Shown here piece after piece: positions 1 through 5,697 of a stretch of DNA of 7,182 nucleotides. This stretch comes from an uncultured Clostridia bacterium (GTDB taxonomy: Bacteria > Bacillota_A > Clostridia > Oscillospirales > Oscillospiraceae), in NCBI GenBank assembly GCA_946410505.1, contig CAMKAP010000102.1:1-7182 (forward strand), in the 5' to 3' direction. Numbering within the stretch: position 1 is the stretch's first letter; every line of letters starts with the position of its first letter. Both the position numbers and the translations under genes were made by a program. A model generated the notes under the pieces. It ran no database searches. It was not told the origin of the DNA and saw nothing but the letters and a program-made list of their open reading frames with translations.

Positions 1-31
1 CTTGATTACTCCCGGACAGGAAAACCTCGTT

Positions 32-178
32 ATGTGTCTCTGCAAAATCTGCGCTGATAACTTCCGCACAGCCAGTAAATACGATTTGCGTCGGATAGGC
101 AGAAGCAGCCGCAAAGAGACTTGTACCTATTGTAATCATCGGATGGGATATGACTATGAGCTTATCCCAAAGGAGTGA
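32..178 (+). CDS. Small two-CxxC (probable zinc-ribbon) protein, possibly 5'-partial
   Basis: Reading from the ATG at 32 gives 48 residues ending in a TGA that is immediately followed by the next gene. Two Cys pairs are visible, C4-K-I-C7 and C31-T-Y-C34, spaced as in a small zinc-ribbon or knuckle, with a basic stretch (R20 to K28) between them. The frame is open to the left edge, so the true start may lie further upstream. The ATG has only a weak upstream AGGA (17-20). The ribosome binding site of the next gene overlaps the last codons of this one, so the two are probably translated together. I do not recognise the family. A DNA- or RNA-binding accessory role within the mobile element is inference from the Cys pairs and position. 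Confidence 0.55.
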   Translation: MCLCKICADNFRTASKYDLRRIGRSSRKETCTYCNHRMGYDYELIPKE

Positions 179-181
179 AAA

Positions 182-403
182 ATGGGCTTTAGTGATATTT
201 ACCGTTCGATTCTGAAAGAGTACCCGGACATTCTGACCGTTGAGGAAATGAGCCGAGCGTTGGGAGTCAGCACTAAGACAGGATATAAGCTGATCCGGGA
301 GAACAAAATCGAATGTATTAAGGTAGGCCGTTCCTATCGGATACCGAAGGCCCACCTCTTATCCTATATGCGGGTATTTTTGAAACCTGGTGTAAATGAA
401 TAA
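182..403 (+). CDS. Excisionase-family helix-turn-helix DNA-binding protein
   Basis: A 73-residue protein of the Xis/MerR-like winged-helix type. Residues about 18 to 62 carry the family pattern: ILTVEEMSRALGVS forms the first helices, GYKLIRENKIECIKVGRSYRIPKAHLLSY is the recognition helix, wing and following helix. Such proteins bend the attachment-site DNA and bias the partner integrase toward excision. The start at 182 is supported by AAGGAG seven bases upstream, lying across the stop of the preceding gene. The integrase follows 88 bp downstream on the same strand, as in Tn916-like xis-int modules. The usual hydroxyl-rich turn reads STKTGYKL here. Some relatives act as transcription factors rather than recombination directionality factors, but the neighbouring integrase favours the latter. 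Confidence 0.85.
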   Translation: MGFSDIYRSILKEYPDILTVEEMSRALGVSTKTGYKLIRENKIECIKVGRSYRIPKAHLLSYMRVFLKPGVNE

Positions 404-409
404 ATCGCA

Positions 410-468
410 GATTGGACTTCTACTGTTAGTAAGATTAGAATAATGGTGCCAACAGCAGAAGTCCAATC
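410..468. repeat. 18-bp inverted repeat in the xis-int intergenic region
   Basis: The arm at 410-427 (GATTGGACTTCTACTGTT) and the arm at 451-468 (AACAGCAGAAGTCCAATC) are complementary at 17 of 18 positions, around a 23-base spacer. In RNA this would make a strong stem-loop ending ten bases before the AAGGAGG of the integrase gene. No T-tract follows, so it does not look like a simple terminator. It could instead control integrase translation or mRNA processing, or be a protein-binding site in DNA. Confidence 0.8.
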
Positions 469-491
469 GTTCTACAAGAAGGAGGATATAC

Positions 492-1658
492 ATGGTAGCA
501 GGACATCTGCAAGAAAAGAATGGACTATACTACATCGTTTTAACTTACCCCAACGCAGCTGGAAAGCGGAAAAACAAATGGATTTCTACCAAACTCCCGG
601 TAAAGGGAAACAAGAAAAAGGCAGAAAAGCTGTTGATGGAGGTGCGGAAGACATATGTACCGGAAGAAAAACCTCTTGATAACGAAGTCAAGTTTTCCGA
701 TTATATGCTGCAATGGCTGGAGATCGTCAAACCGACGATTGCAACCACGACCTACGCGTCCTATTCCTTCATCGTCAAAAGTGTTGTCGTTCCCTATTTC
801 AAGAAAGCTGACACTACGCTCTGCGGACTGAAAGCCCTCGATATTCAAACCTTTTATCTGGAGCAGCTAAAGAAAGTATCTGCAAGCACAGTTATCCATT
901 ATCACACGCTGCTTCATCGGGCGCTAAAATATGCGGTGAAGATTGAATTGATCGAGGTCAATCCTGCCGACAAGGTTGACCGCCCAAAAGCGAATCGGTT
1001 TGTCGGCAGCTTTTACGACAGTGATGAGGTGCAAAAGCTCTTTGAGGCTGCAAAAGGGAGCAAGCTCGAAATCCCTATCTTCCTTGGCGCGTTCTATGGC
1101 CTGCGAAGAAGTGAAGCGATTGGGATAAAGTGGGATGCCATCGACTTTCAAAATGACACGATCACCATCCGTCACACGGTCACATCCTGTTGTATAGATG
1201 GGAAAAAGATTCAAGAAGCGCGTGACACGACCAAGACGAAATCCAGCATGAGGACGCTGCCCCTGGTGTCGGTATTCAAGGATTTGCTTTTAGAAAAGAA
1301 AAAACAGCAGGCTGAATATCGGCGCGTTTGCGGCAGGAGCTATGACAAGAGGTACCTGGACTACATCTGCGTAGATGAGATGGGAACTCTAATCTCTCCC
1401 AACTACCTTACAGACACATTCCACAAGCTGCTTGAAAAGAACGGGCTTAGGAGAATACGGTATCACGATTTACGACATAGCTGCGCGTCCCTGCTGCTTG
1501 CCAACGGGGTACCAATGAAGCAAATCCAGGAATGGCTTGGCCACAGCGACTTCTCTACGACGGCCAATGTCTACGCGCATCTGGATTACAATTCAAAGCT
1601 TTCCTCGGCGGACGCTATGGTAAATGGCTTGCAGGGCGCGCTCAGTGTGATTTCTTGA
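492..1658 (+). CDS. Tyrosine recombinase / site-specific integrase
   Basis: A 388-residue integrase of the Tn916/lambda-type family, of usual length. Residues about 1 to 58 form the basic, beta-rich arm-binding domain (GLYYIVLTYPNAAGKRKNKW), about 65 to 165 the SAM-like core-binding domain, and about 175 to 370 the catalytic domain. All catalytic residues are visible: R205 in GLRRSE, the beta-hairpin lysine K250 in TKTKSS, H326 and R329 in HDLRH, H351 in LGHSD, and the nucleophile Y361 in NVYAHLD. It is therefore probably active. The start at 492 has AAGGAGG six bases upstream. The gene converges on tRNA-Ser, the likely target. The enzyme would cut and rejoin attP and attB, with the upstream excisionase-type protein setting the direction. 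Confidence 0.97.
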   Translation: MVAGHLQEKNGLYYIVLTYPNAAGKRKNKWISTKLPVKGNKKKAEKLLMEVRKTYVPEEKPLDNEVKFSDYMLQWLEIVKPTIATTTYASYSFIVKSVVVPYFKKADTTLCGLKALDIQTFYLEQLKKVSASTVIHYHTLLHRALKYAVKIELIEVNPADKVDRPKANRFVGSFYDSDEVQKLFEAAKGSKLEIPIFLGAFYGLRRSEAIGIKWDAIDFQNDTITIRHTVTSCCIDGKKIQEARDTTKTKSSMRTLPLVSVFKDLLLEKKKQQAEYRRVCGRSYDKRYLDYICVDEMGTLISPNYLTDTFHKLLEKNGLRRIRYHDLRHSCASLLLANGVPMKQIQEWLGHSDFSTTANVYAHLDYNSKLSSADAMVNGLQGALSVIS

Positions 1659-1690
1659 AATGGGGAGTTCGAATTGACGGAAAAAACCCT

Positions 1691-1728
1691 CTTCTCTCCT
1701 AAAAAACGCCCGTTTTGGAGAGAACTTT
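1691..1728. repeat. Pair of inverted GGAGAGAA sites, int-side (candidate arm-type sites)
   Basis: TTCTCTCC at 1692-1699 and GGAGAGAA at 1717-1724 form an inverted pair, with AAAACG/CGTTTT pairing inside. The same motifs recur beyond the tRNA: GGAGAGAACTTT is at 1717-1728 and 1940-1951, and the 13-mer at 1691-1703 is the exact reverse complement of 1949-1961. Integrase arm-binding domains recognise such short repeats near the core site. This assignment is inferred from position and repetition. Confidence 0.5.
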
Positions 1729-1757
1729 GAAGCAAAAACCGGGCTGATTCTGAAAAT

Positions 1758-1795
1758 AAAAAGAGTCCACAAACGAGAAAACCCGCTTGTGGACT
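1758..1795 (-). terminator. Rho-independent terminator of tRNA-Ser
   Basis: On the minus strand, downstream of the tRNA 3' end, a 12-bp stem forms between AGTCCACAAGCG and CGTTTGTGGACT (one G-U pair). A T-rich run follows one base after the stem (positions 1762 to 1753, read leftward). The stem is about 7 bases beyond the tRNA CCA end. Confidence 0.85.
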
Positions 1796-1802
1796 GGATT
1801 TT

Positions 1803-1893
1803 TGGCGGAGGGTGCAGGATTCGAACCCGCGTGGACATCACTGCCCTAATGGTTTTCAAGACCACCCCGTTATGACCGCTTCGGTAACCCTCC
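1803..1893 (-). tRNA. tRNA-Ser (anticodon UGA), CCA encoded
   Basis: The minus strand folds as a complete class II tRNA. The acceptor GGAGGGT pairs with ACCCTCC, followed by discriminator G73 and an encoded CCA. The anticodon arm is GTGGT-CTTGAAA-ACCAT, placing anticodon TGA at 1856-1858. A long variable arm and the T-loop TTCGAAT are present. The long variable arm and G73 are serine identity features, and UGA decodes UCA codons. The gene is the probable attachment site of the element on its left. No strong promoter lies directly upstream; see the candidates at 1982-2010 and 2106-2134. Confidence 0.97.
1854..1893 (-). repeat. Direct repeat copy 1 (5' half of intact tRNA-Ser)
   Basis: These 40 bases, tRNA position 1 through the anticodon loop, recur at 2048-2087 in the same orientation with one mismatch (A at 1864, G at 2058). 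The two copies are offset by 194 bp. Similarity falls away at the anticodon loop on one side and exactly at the tRNA 5' end on the other. The pair could be an att-type duplication or a tandem tRNA duplication. Confidence 0.85.
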
Positions 1894-1939
1894 ATGTCTT
1901 TTCAGCCGATTGGTTTTTGAAAAAAGTGCCGTGGAAAAA

Positions 1940-1961
1940 GGAGAGAACTTTAGGAGAGAAG
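1940..1961 (+). repeat. Tandem GGAGAGAA sites on the far side of tRNA-Ser (candidate arm-type sites)
   Basis: Two direct copies of GGAGAGAA at 1940-1947 and 1953-1960 are spaced 13 bp apart, about one and a quarter helical turns. They match the pair at 1692-1699 and 1717-1724 on the other side of the intact tRNA. Finding them on both sides suggests that the tRNA is the core of an attP-like arrangement. This is inference. Confidence 0.45.
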
Positions 1962-1981
1962 TTTCCCAAAATCTCTTTTCT

Positions 1982-2010
1982 ATGATACCCGGAAGCCCTT
2001 GAAAATACAA
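1982..2010 (-). promoter_or_regulatory. Candidate promoter for the intact tRNA-Ser
   Basis: The minus strand reads TTGTAT (2010-2005), 17 bases, then TATCAT (1987-1982). The -10 is good and the -35 matches at only three positions. Transcription would start near 1975, leaving a leader of about 80 bases before the tRNA. It is weaker than the promoter at 2106-2134, which faces the same way. Confidence 0.35.
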
Positions 2011-2017
2011 GGTTTTT

Positions 2018-2087
2018 CGGAGGGCGGCTTCCAAAATGGCGTTTCGGTTTCAAGACCGCCCCGTTATGACCGCTTCGGTAACCCTCC
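2018..2087 (-). pseudogene. Broken tRNA-Ser copy (5' half intact, T-arm missing)
   Basis: The minus strand from 2087 repeats the tRNA-Ser acceptor 5' strand, D-arm and anticodon arm up to the anticodon loop, then departs from the tRNA sequence. One loop A is lost relative to the intact gene (CTTGAA before ACCG), and there is no T-loop TTCGAA. A possible remnant of the 3' acceptor strand, CCCTCCG, occurs at 2024-2018, giving about 70 bases instead of 88. The stem change C28 with G42 looks compensatory, as if this copy once worked, but it rests on few bases. It sits directly behind a near-consensus promoter, so it may mark the original tRNA position. It cannot be a normal tRNA. Confidence 0.7.
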
Positions 2088-2105
2088 GTATTCGATTGCG
2101 GAAGG

Positions 2106-2134
2106 ATTATACACGAAAACCGCCGCGATTGCAA
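2106..2134 (-). promoter_or_regulatory. Strong sigma-70/A-type promoter facing the tRNA-Ser locus
   Basis: The minus strand reads TTGCAA (2134-2129), a 17-base spacer, and a perfect TATAAT (2111-2106). The expected start near 2099 leaves about 11 bases before the 5' end of the broken tRNA copy, typical of a tRNA promoter. The intact tRNA lies about 200 bases further downstream and may depend on read-through from here. Confidence 0.8.
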
Positions 2135-2225
2135 GCCAAAGCGGGAAAAATCTGTCAGGGGACTGTTCAAAGGAGAAAAAATGTGATACATTAACTAATT
2201 AGGAAAAGAAAGTGAGGCGATCTTC

Positions 2226-4802
2226 TTGGAAAAGAGGCCGCAGGGAAAAGAAAAATATGTGACCAATAACAGCAAGGGCGTGAAGCGCCGCGGCGAGGGG
2301 CTGAACATCGGCTCCGTCGGCGGCGAGGAGACCCGCCCCGGCTTCGGCCAGCAGCAGCGCACGGGCAGCGGCTACAACGGCAAAACCACCCGCGCCGGCG
2401 GCAGCCGCAGCCTGATCGGTATTATCGCGGCGGCGGTGCTGCTGCTCGGCGGTGGCGGCGGCCTGTTCGGCTCCGGCATGCTGGGCGGGAGCGGCATGGA
2501 AGAGTCCGCGAGCTATTCGACGCCGTCCGGCTCCTACAGCCAGTCCTCCGGCTCCTATTCCGATTATGACAGCGCGCTGGAGAGCATCTTCGGAGGCGGC
2601 TCCTCCTCCGGCAGCTCCTCGTCCTCGAGCAATCCCTACGCCAGCTTGTTTGGCGGCGGGAGCGGCGGATCGTCCTCTTCCGATACTTACGTCAACACCA
2701 ACTCTTCGTCGATTGACAGCGCGGTGGCCTCCGGCTCCCGCGAAAAGAGGACCGTGATCCGCGGCGGCGGCAAGGACACGGTGACCATCATGGTCTACAT
2801 GTGCGGCACCGATCTGGAGTCCCGCAGCGCCATGGCCACCAAGGACCTGATCGAGATGACCAAGGCCACCGTCAGCGACAAGATCAATCTCCTGGTCTAC
2901 ACCGGCGGCTGCACCCGCTGGAACAACCAGGTCATGAGCAGTCGGGTCAACGAGATCTACAAGGTGGAAAACGGCCAGCTCCGCCGCCTCTCGGACAACG
3001 CGGGCAACGTCTCCATGACGAGCCCCGCCACCCTGACCGCCTTCATCCAGTGGTGTGCGAAGAACTATCCCGCCGACCGCAATGAGCTGATCCTCTGGGA
3101 CCACGGCGGCGGCTCGGTCAGCGGCTACGGCTACGACCAGAAGTTCCCCAACAGCGGCTCCATGACCCTGGCGGGGCTCAACACCGCCCTGAGCGACGCC
3201 GGCGTCACCTTCGACTTCGTAGGTTTTGACGCCTGCCTGATGGCCACGGTGGAGACCGGGCTGATGCTGGACCAGTACGCCGACTACATGATCGCCTCCG
3301 AGGAGACCGAGCCCGGCATCGGCTGGTACTACACCAACTGGCTCACCAAGCTCTCCGGCAACACTTCGACGCCCACCACCGAGATCGGCAAAAATATCGT
3401 GGACGACTTCGTCTCCACCTGCCAGAGCCAGACCCGCGGCCAGTCCGCGACCCTCTCCGTGGTGGATCTGGCGGAGCTGTCCCACACCGTGCCGTCCCGG
3501 CTGAAGGCCTTTGCCAAGTCCATCAGCAGCCTTGTAAACGGCAACAGCTACAAGCAGGTCTCCACGGCCCGCAACAACACCCGCGAGTTTGCCCGCAGCA
3601 CCATGATCGACCAGATCGACCTGGTGCACTTTGCCAAGAACCTGGGCACCGACGAGGGCGCCGCGCTGGCGAAGGCCCTGCAGAGCGCGGTCAAATACAA
3701 CCGCACCAGCTCGGATATGAGCAATTCCTACGGCCTGTCCATCTACTTCCCGTACCGCAAGGCCAGCTCTGTGGACTCTGCCATCAAGACCTACAACGCC
3801 ATCGGTCTGGACGCAAGCTACGCCCAGTGCATCCGCGACTTCGCCAGCCTCGAGGTCAGCGGCCAGGTTTCCACCGGCGGCAGCAGCAACCCCTACGCCT
3901 CCATCTTCGGAAACTACGGCTCTTCCGGCTCCGGTTACAGCTCGGGCTACGGTTCGGGTTACGGCTCCGGCTCCAGCTCCTCCTACTCCGCCTATGACAG
4001 CACCGAGATGATCAACGAGCTGCTGAGCGCCTTCCTGGGCGGCAACTACGGCTCCATCAGCGGCCTGTCCGGCAGCAACACCGATTTCTTCTCCGGCCGC
4101 TCCATGAGCGTGGACGACACGGTGGCCTATCTGGCCGACAACCGCTTTGACGCGGCCTCCCTGCAGTGGACAACCAACAGCGCGGGAGAACAGGTTATTG
4201 CCCTGCCCGAAGAGCAGTGGGAACTGGTGGAGGGCCTGGACCTGAACATGTTCGTGGACGACGGCAGCGGCTATATCGACATGGGCAACGACGATGTGTT
4301 CAAGTTCGACGAGGAGGGCAATCTCCTGGCCCCGGAGGACGACACCTGGCTTGCGGTCAACGGACAGCCCGTGGCCTATTACCATGAGACGACCACCGGC
4401 GAGGGCAGCGAAATGGTCAGCACCGGGCGCATCCCGGCCCTGATCAACGGCGAGCGGGTGGAACTCCTGGTCCGCTTCGACGCGGACAATCCCCACGGCG
4501 CGATCGTCGGCGCGCGCAGCGTGTACATCAACGGCGAGACCGAGACCGTGGCCAAGAGCTATCTGGACCCGGACAGCGAGGAGCCTTCGCCCCTGCGGAT
4601 CGGCGACACCATTGACTTCCTCTGCGACTATTACCGTTATGACGGCAGCTTTGAAAACGCCTATTATCTGGGCGAACCGATGACCGTCACGGAGGATATG
4701 GAGCTGTCCTATGTCTCCGTCGGCGCGGACGTGAGCCTCTGCTTCCGCTTCACCGACCTCTATCAGCAGCACTACTGGACACCGGCCATCGAGATCCGCT
4801 GA
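2226..4802 (+). CDS. Membrane-anchored clostripain-family (C11) cysteine peptidase
   Basis: An 858-residue protein. Residues 1 to 61 are polar and K/R-rich, and 62 to 80 form one hydrophobic segment (LIGIIAAAVLLL, then glycines) with no clear cleavage site, suggesting an N-in, C-out anchor. A Ser/Gly-rich linker runs to about 175. The C11 domain spans about 183 to 545: VTIMVYMCGTDLES at its start, catalytic His293 in WDHGGG, catalytic Cys337 in GFDACLMA, and IASEETEPG after it. A second Ser/Gly/Tyr linker (553 to 590) leads to an unassigned C-terminal domain ending in FRFTDLYQQHYWTP. C11 enzymes cleave after Arg or Lys and often self-process; cell-surface proteolysis is inferred. The TTG start at 2226 has a GTGAGG site eight bases upstream; a GTG at codon 12 is the alternative. 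No convincing promoter was found. Confidence 0.93.
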   Translation: MEKRPQGKEKYVTNNSKGVKRRGEGLNIGSVGGEETRPGFGQQQRTGSGYNGKTTRAGGSRSLIGIIAAAVLLLGGGGGLFGSGMLGGSGMEESASYSTPSGSYSQSSGSYSDYDSALESIFGGGSSSGSSSSSSNPYASLFGGGSGGSSSSDTYVNTNSSSIDSAVASGSREKRTVIRGGGKDTVTIMVYMCGTDLESRSAMATKDLIEMTKATVSDKINLLVYTGGCTRWNNQVMSSRVNEIYKVENGQLRRLSDNAGNVSMTSPATLTAFIQWCAKNYPADRNELILWDHGGGSVSGYGYDQKFPNSGSMTLAGLNTALSDAGVTFDFVGFDACLMATVETGLMLDQYADYMIASEETEPGIGWYYTNWLTKLSGNTSTPTTEIGKNIVDDFVSTCQSQTRGQSATLSVVDLAELSHTVPSRLKAFAKSISSLVNGNSYKQVSTARNNTREFARSTMIDQIDLVHFAKNLGTDEGAALAKALQSAVKYNRTSSDMSNSYGLSIYFPYRKASSVDSAIKTYNAIGLDASYAQCIRDFASLEVSGQVSTGGSSNPYASIFGNYGSSGSGYSSGYGSGYGSGSSSSYSAYDSTEMINELLSAFLGGNYGSISGLSGSNTDFFSGRSMSVDDTVAYLADNRFDAASLQWTTNSAGEQVIALPEEQWELVEGLDLNMFVDDGSGYIDMGNDDVFKFDEEGNLLAPEDDTWLAVNGQPVAYYHETTTGEGSEMVSTGRIPALINGERVELLVRFDADNPHGAIVGARSVYINGETETVAKSYLDPDSEEPSPLRIGDTIDFLCDYYRYDGSFENAYYLGEPMTVTEDMELSYVSVGADVSLCFRFTDLYQQHYWTPAIEIR

Positions 4803-4832
4803 GGCAGCGGAAAGCACGGCGAAACCGGCAGT

Positions 4833-4852
4833 TTTTCCCGAAAAAGGGAAAA
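4833..4852 (+). terminator. Weak hairpin after the peptidase gene
   Basis: TTTTCCC (4833-4839) pairs with GGGAAAA (4846-4852) around a six-base loop, 31 bases after the peptidase stop codon. No T-tract follows on either strand, so intrinsic termination is uncertain. Confidence 0.3.
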
Positions 4853-4888
4853 GCCCCCGATTCCGGCGGAAAATTAAGAGAATTTATG

Positions 4889-4917
4889 TTTTCATTCTTG
4901 ACAAGCTGTGCTATAGT
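4889..4917 (+). promoter_or_regulatory. Extended -10 promoter of the SH3 lipoprotein gene
   Basis: TGC-TATAGT (4909-4917) is an extended -10 element. TTTTCA at 4889-4894 is a four-of-six -35 match with 17-base spacing. The perfect TTGACA at 4898-4903 is only eight bases from this -10 and so is wrongly placed for it. Own promoter means the lipoprotein need not depend on peptidase read-through. Confidence 0.6.
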
Positions 4918-4985
4918 AATAAACAGCAATCAACGGAAGAAAAATGCTTGAAACCGTACCAAACCATACAGCAGGAGGTTTTTCC

Positions 4986-5639
4986 ATGAAAAGGATCGTT
5001 GCGCTGAGTCTGGTTATGATTCTTGCGCTTGCGCTGTGCGCCTGCGGCTCCCGGAACCAGCAGCCGGAGGCCCAGAATGAGGAAGTTCAGAGCGGTGTTT
5101 TTGAGGGTGCCGATCCCACGCTGGTCACACCCGAGACCCCGGCCGTCGTGGTGACGCCCACCGTGGTCGTGACGCCGTTCCCGGCCCCGTCCTCCACGCC
5201 CGAGCCCACGCCCGTTGTGGCGCCCACCCCCACTGTCGCGCCTACGCCCGCGCCTGACGGCTTCGCCGCTCCCACCGCCACCGCGACGGATGAGGAAAAG
5301 GAGAACGGCTACACCGCCTATGTGCAGGGCTCCGGCATCAATGTGCGCGCGGAAGCCGGCTCCGGCGATACTCCCATCATCGATCAGGTCAACATCGGCG
5401 ACAAGGTCCTGGTCATCGGGGAAGAGAGCGGCTGGACCAAGGTCATCTTCCACAATAAGGTCGGCTACATCTATTCTCCTTTCATCGACACGGCATACCC
5501 CATCGTGAACAACACCGCCCCAGCCAACACCACGACCGGCAATGACGCCAGCGTCACCATCATTGACCCCAACGGCAACGCGAGCGTTGTCGGCGGCGAT
5601 GACGGCAGCAGCGGCACCGGCGTGATCATCATGGGCTGA
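4986..5639 (+). CDS. SH3-domain lipoprotein with Pro/Thr-rich stalk
   Basis: A 217-residue exported lipoprotein. Residues 1 to 19 form a signal peptide (MKR, then a hydrophobic core) ending in the lipobox LCAC, with C20 as the lipidated cysteine. Residues about 45 to 100 are a Pro/Thr/Val-rich stalk with VVVTPT and TPTVAPTPAP units, suited to spanning the cell wall. Residues about 108 to 168 are a bacterial SH3 domain: YVQGSGINVRAEAGSG, VNIGDKVLVIGEESGWTKV and KVGYIYSPFI carry the fold's hallmarks. Such domains often bind peptidoglycan or surface partners. The tail is low-complexity Asn/Gly/Thr. The start at 4986 is chosen because AGGAGG lies seven bases upstream and the signal peptide begins there; an in-frame ATG at 4944 would add 14 residues and spoil it. 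The ligand and any link to the upstream peptidase are unknown. Confidence 0.9.
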   Translation: MKRIVALSLVMILALALCACGSRNQQPEAQNEEVQSGVFEGADPTLVTPETPAVVVTPTVVVTPFPAPSSTPEPTPVVAPTPTVAPTPAPDGFAAPTATATDEEKENGYTAYVQGSGINVRAEAGSGDTPIIDQVNIGDKVLVIGEESGWTKVIFHNKVGYIYSPFIDTAYPIVNNTAPANTTTGNDASVTIIDPNGNASVVGGDDGSSGTGVIIMG

Positions 5640-5651
5640 GTTGAGAGACAT

Positions 5652-5689
5652 GCAAAAATCCCGGCAGAGAAATCTGCCGGGATTTTTGC
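5652..5689. terminator. Bidirectional rho-independent terminator
   Basis: A perfect 16-bp stem (GCAAAAATCCCGGCAG with CTGCCGGGATTTTTGC) closes a six-base loop. A-tract and T-tract flank the GC core symmetrically, so it can act on both strands. It lies between two convergent genes, 12 bases after the lipoprotein stop and 8 bases after the stop of the minus-strand gene. Confidence 0.93.
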
Positions 5690-5697
5690 GTCCTGTA

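Larger units (their letters stand above)
1..1802 (+). mobile_element. Integrase-proximal end of an integrated mobile element at tRNA-Ser
   Basis: Three rightward genes (small Cys-rich protein, excisionase-type protein, tyrosine recombinase) end just before the 3' end of a minus-strand tRNA-Ser gene. That order is the standard one for ICEs, IMEs and prophages that integrate into tRNA genes. The sequence here is visibly poorer in G+C than the coding sequence from about 2226 onward, which supports foreign origin. The left end lies outside the window. The right boundary is placed at the tRNA 3' end but the crossover could lie anywhere inside the tRNA. No relaxase, coupling protein, capsid or replication gene is visible, so the element type cannot be decided. 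Confidence 0.75.

Noticed and set aside
443..679. Plus-strand frame of 78 codons overlapping the integrase start
   Set aside because: It is out of frame with the integrase, has no ribosome binding site, and begins inside the inverted repeat.
1991..2032. Nested inverted repeats (GGAAGCC/GGCTTCC with CCTTG/CAAGG inside) as a terminator
   Set aside because: The outer stem has no T-tract on either strand; the inner CCTTG stem is only 5 bp, though TTTTT follows it on the plus strand. Not strong enough to call.
3909..3989. Gly/Ser/Tyr codon repeats in the peptidase gene as a DNA tandem repeat
   Set aside because: The repetition is at the protein level (SGYGSGYGSG) with varied codons, so it is a linker and not a DNA repeat element.
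2199..4817. Long minus-strand open frame of 872 codons opposite the peptidase gene
   Set aside because: It is the antisense shadow of a GC-rich gene. Its product is Ala/Gly/Val/His-rich without domains, while the plus frame has full C11 catalytic motifs.
4898..4903. Perfect TTGACA as the -35 of the lipoprotein promoter
   Set aside because: With 16 to 18 bases of spacing the -10 position reads as no recognisable hexamer; the extended -10 at 4909-4917 pairs better with 4889-4894.
4944..4985. Upstream ATG giving a 231-residue lipoprotein
   Set aside because: It adds 14 polar residues before the signal peptide and lacks a ribosome binding site, whereas the ATG at 4986 has AGGAGG.
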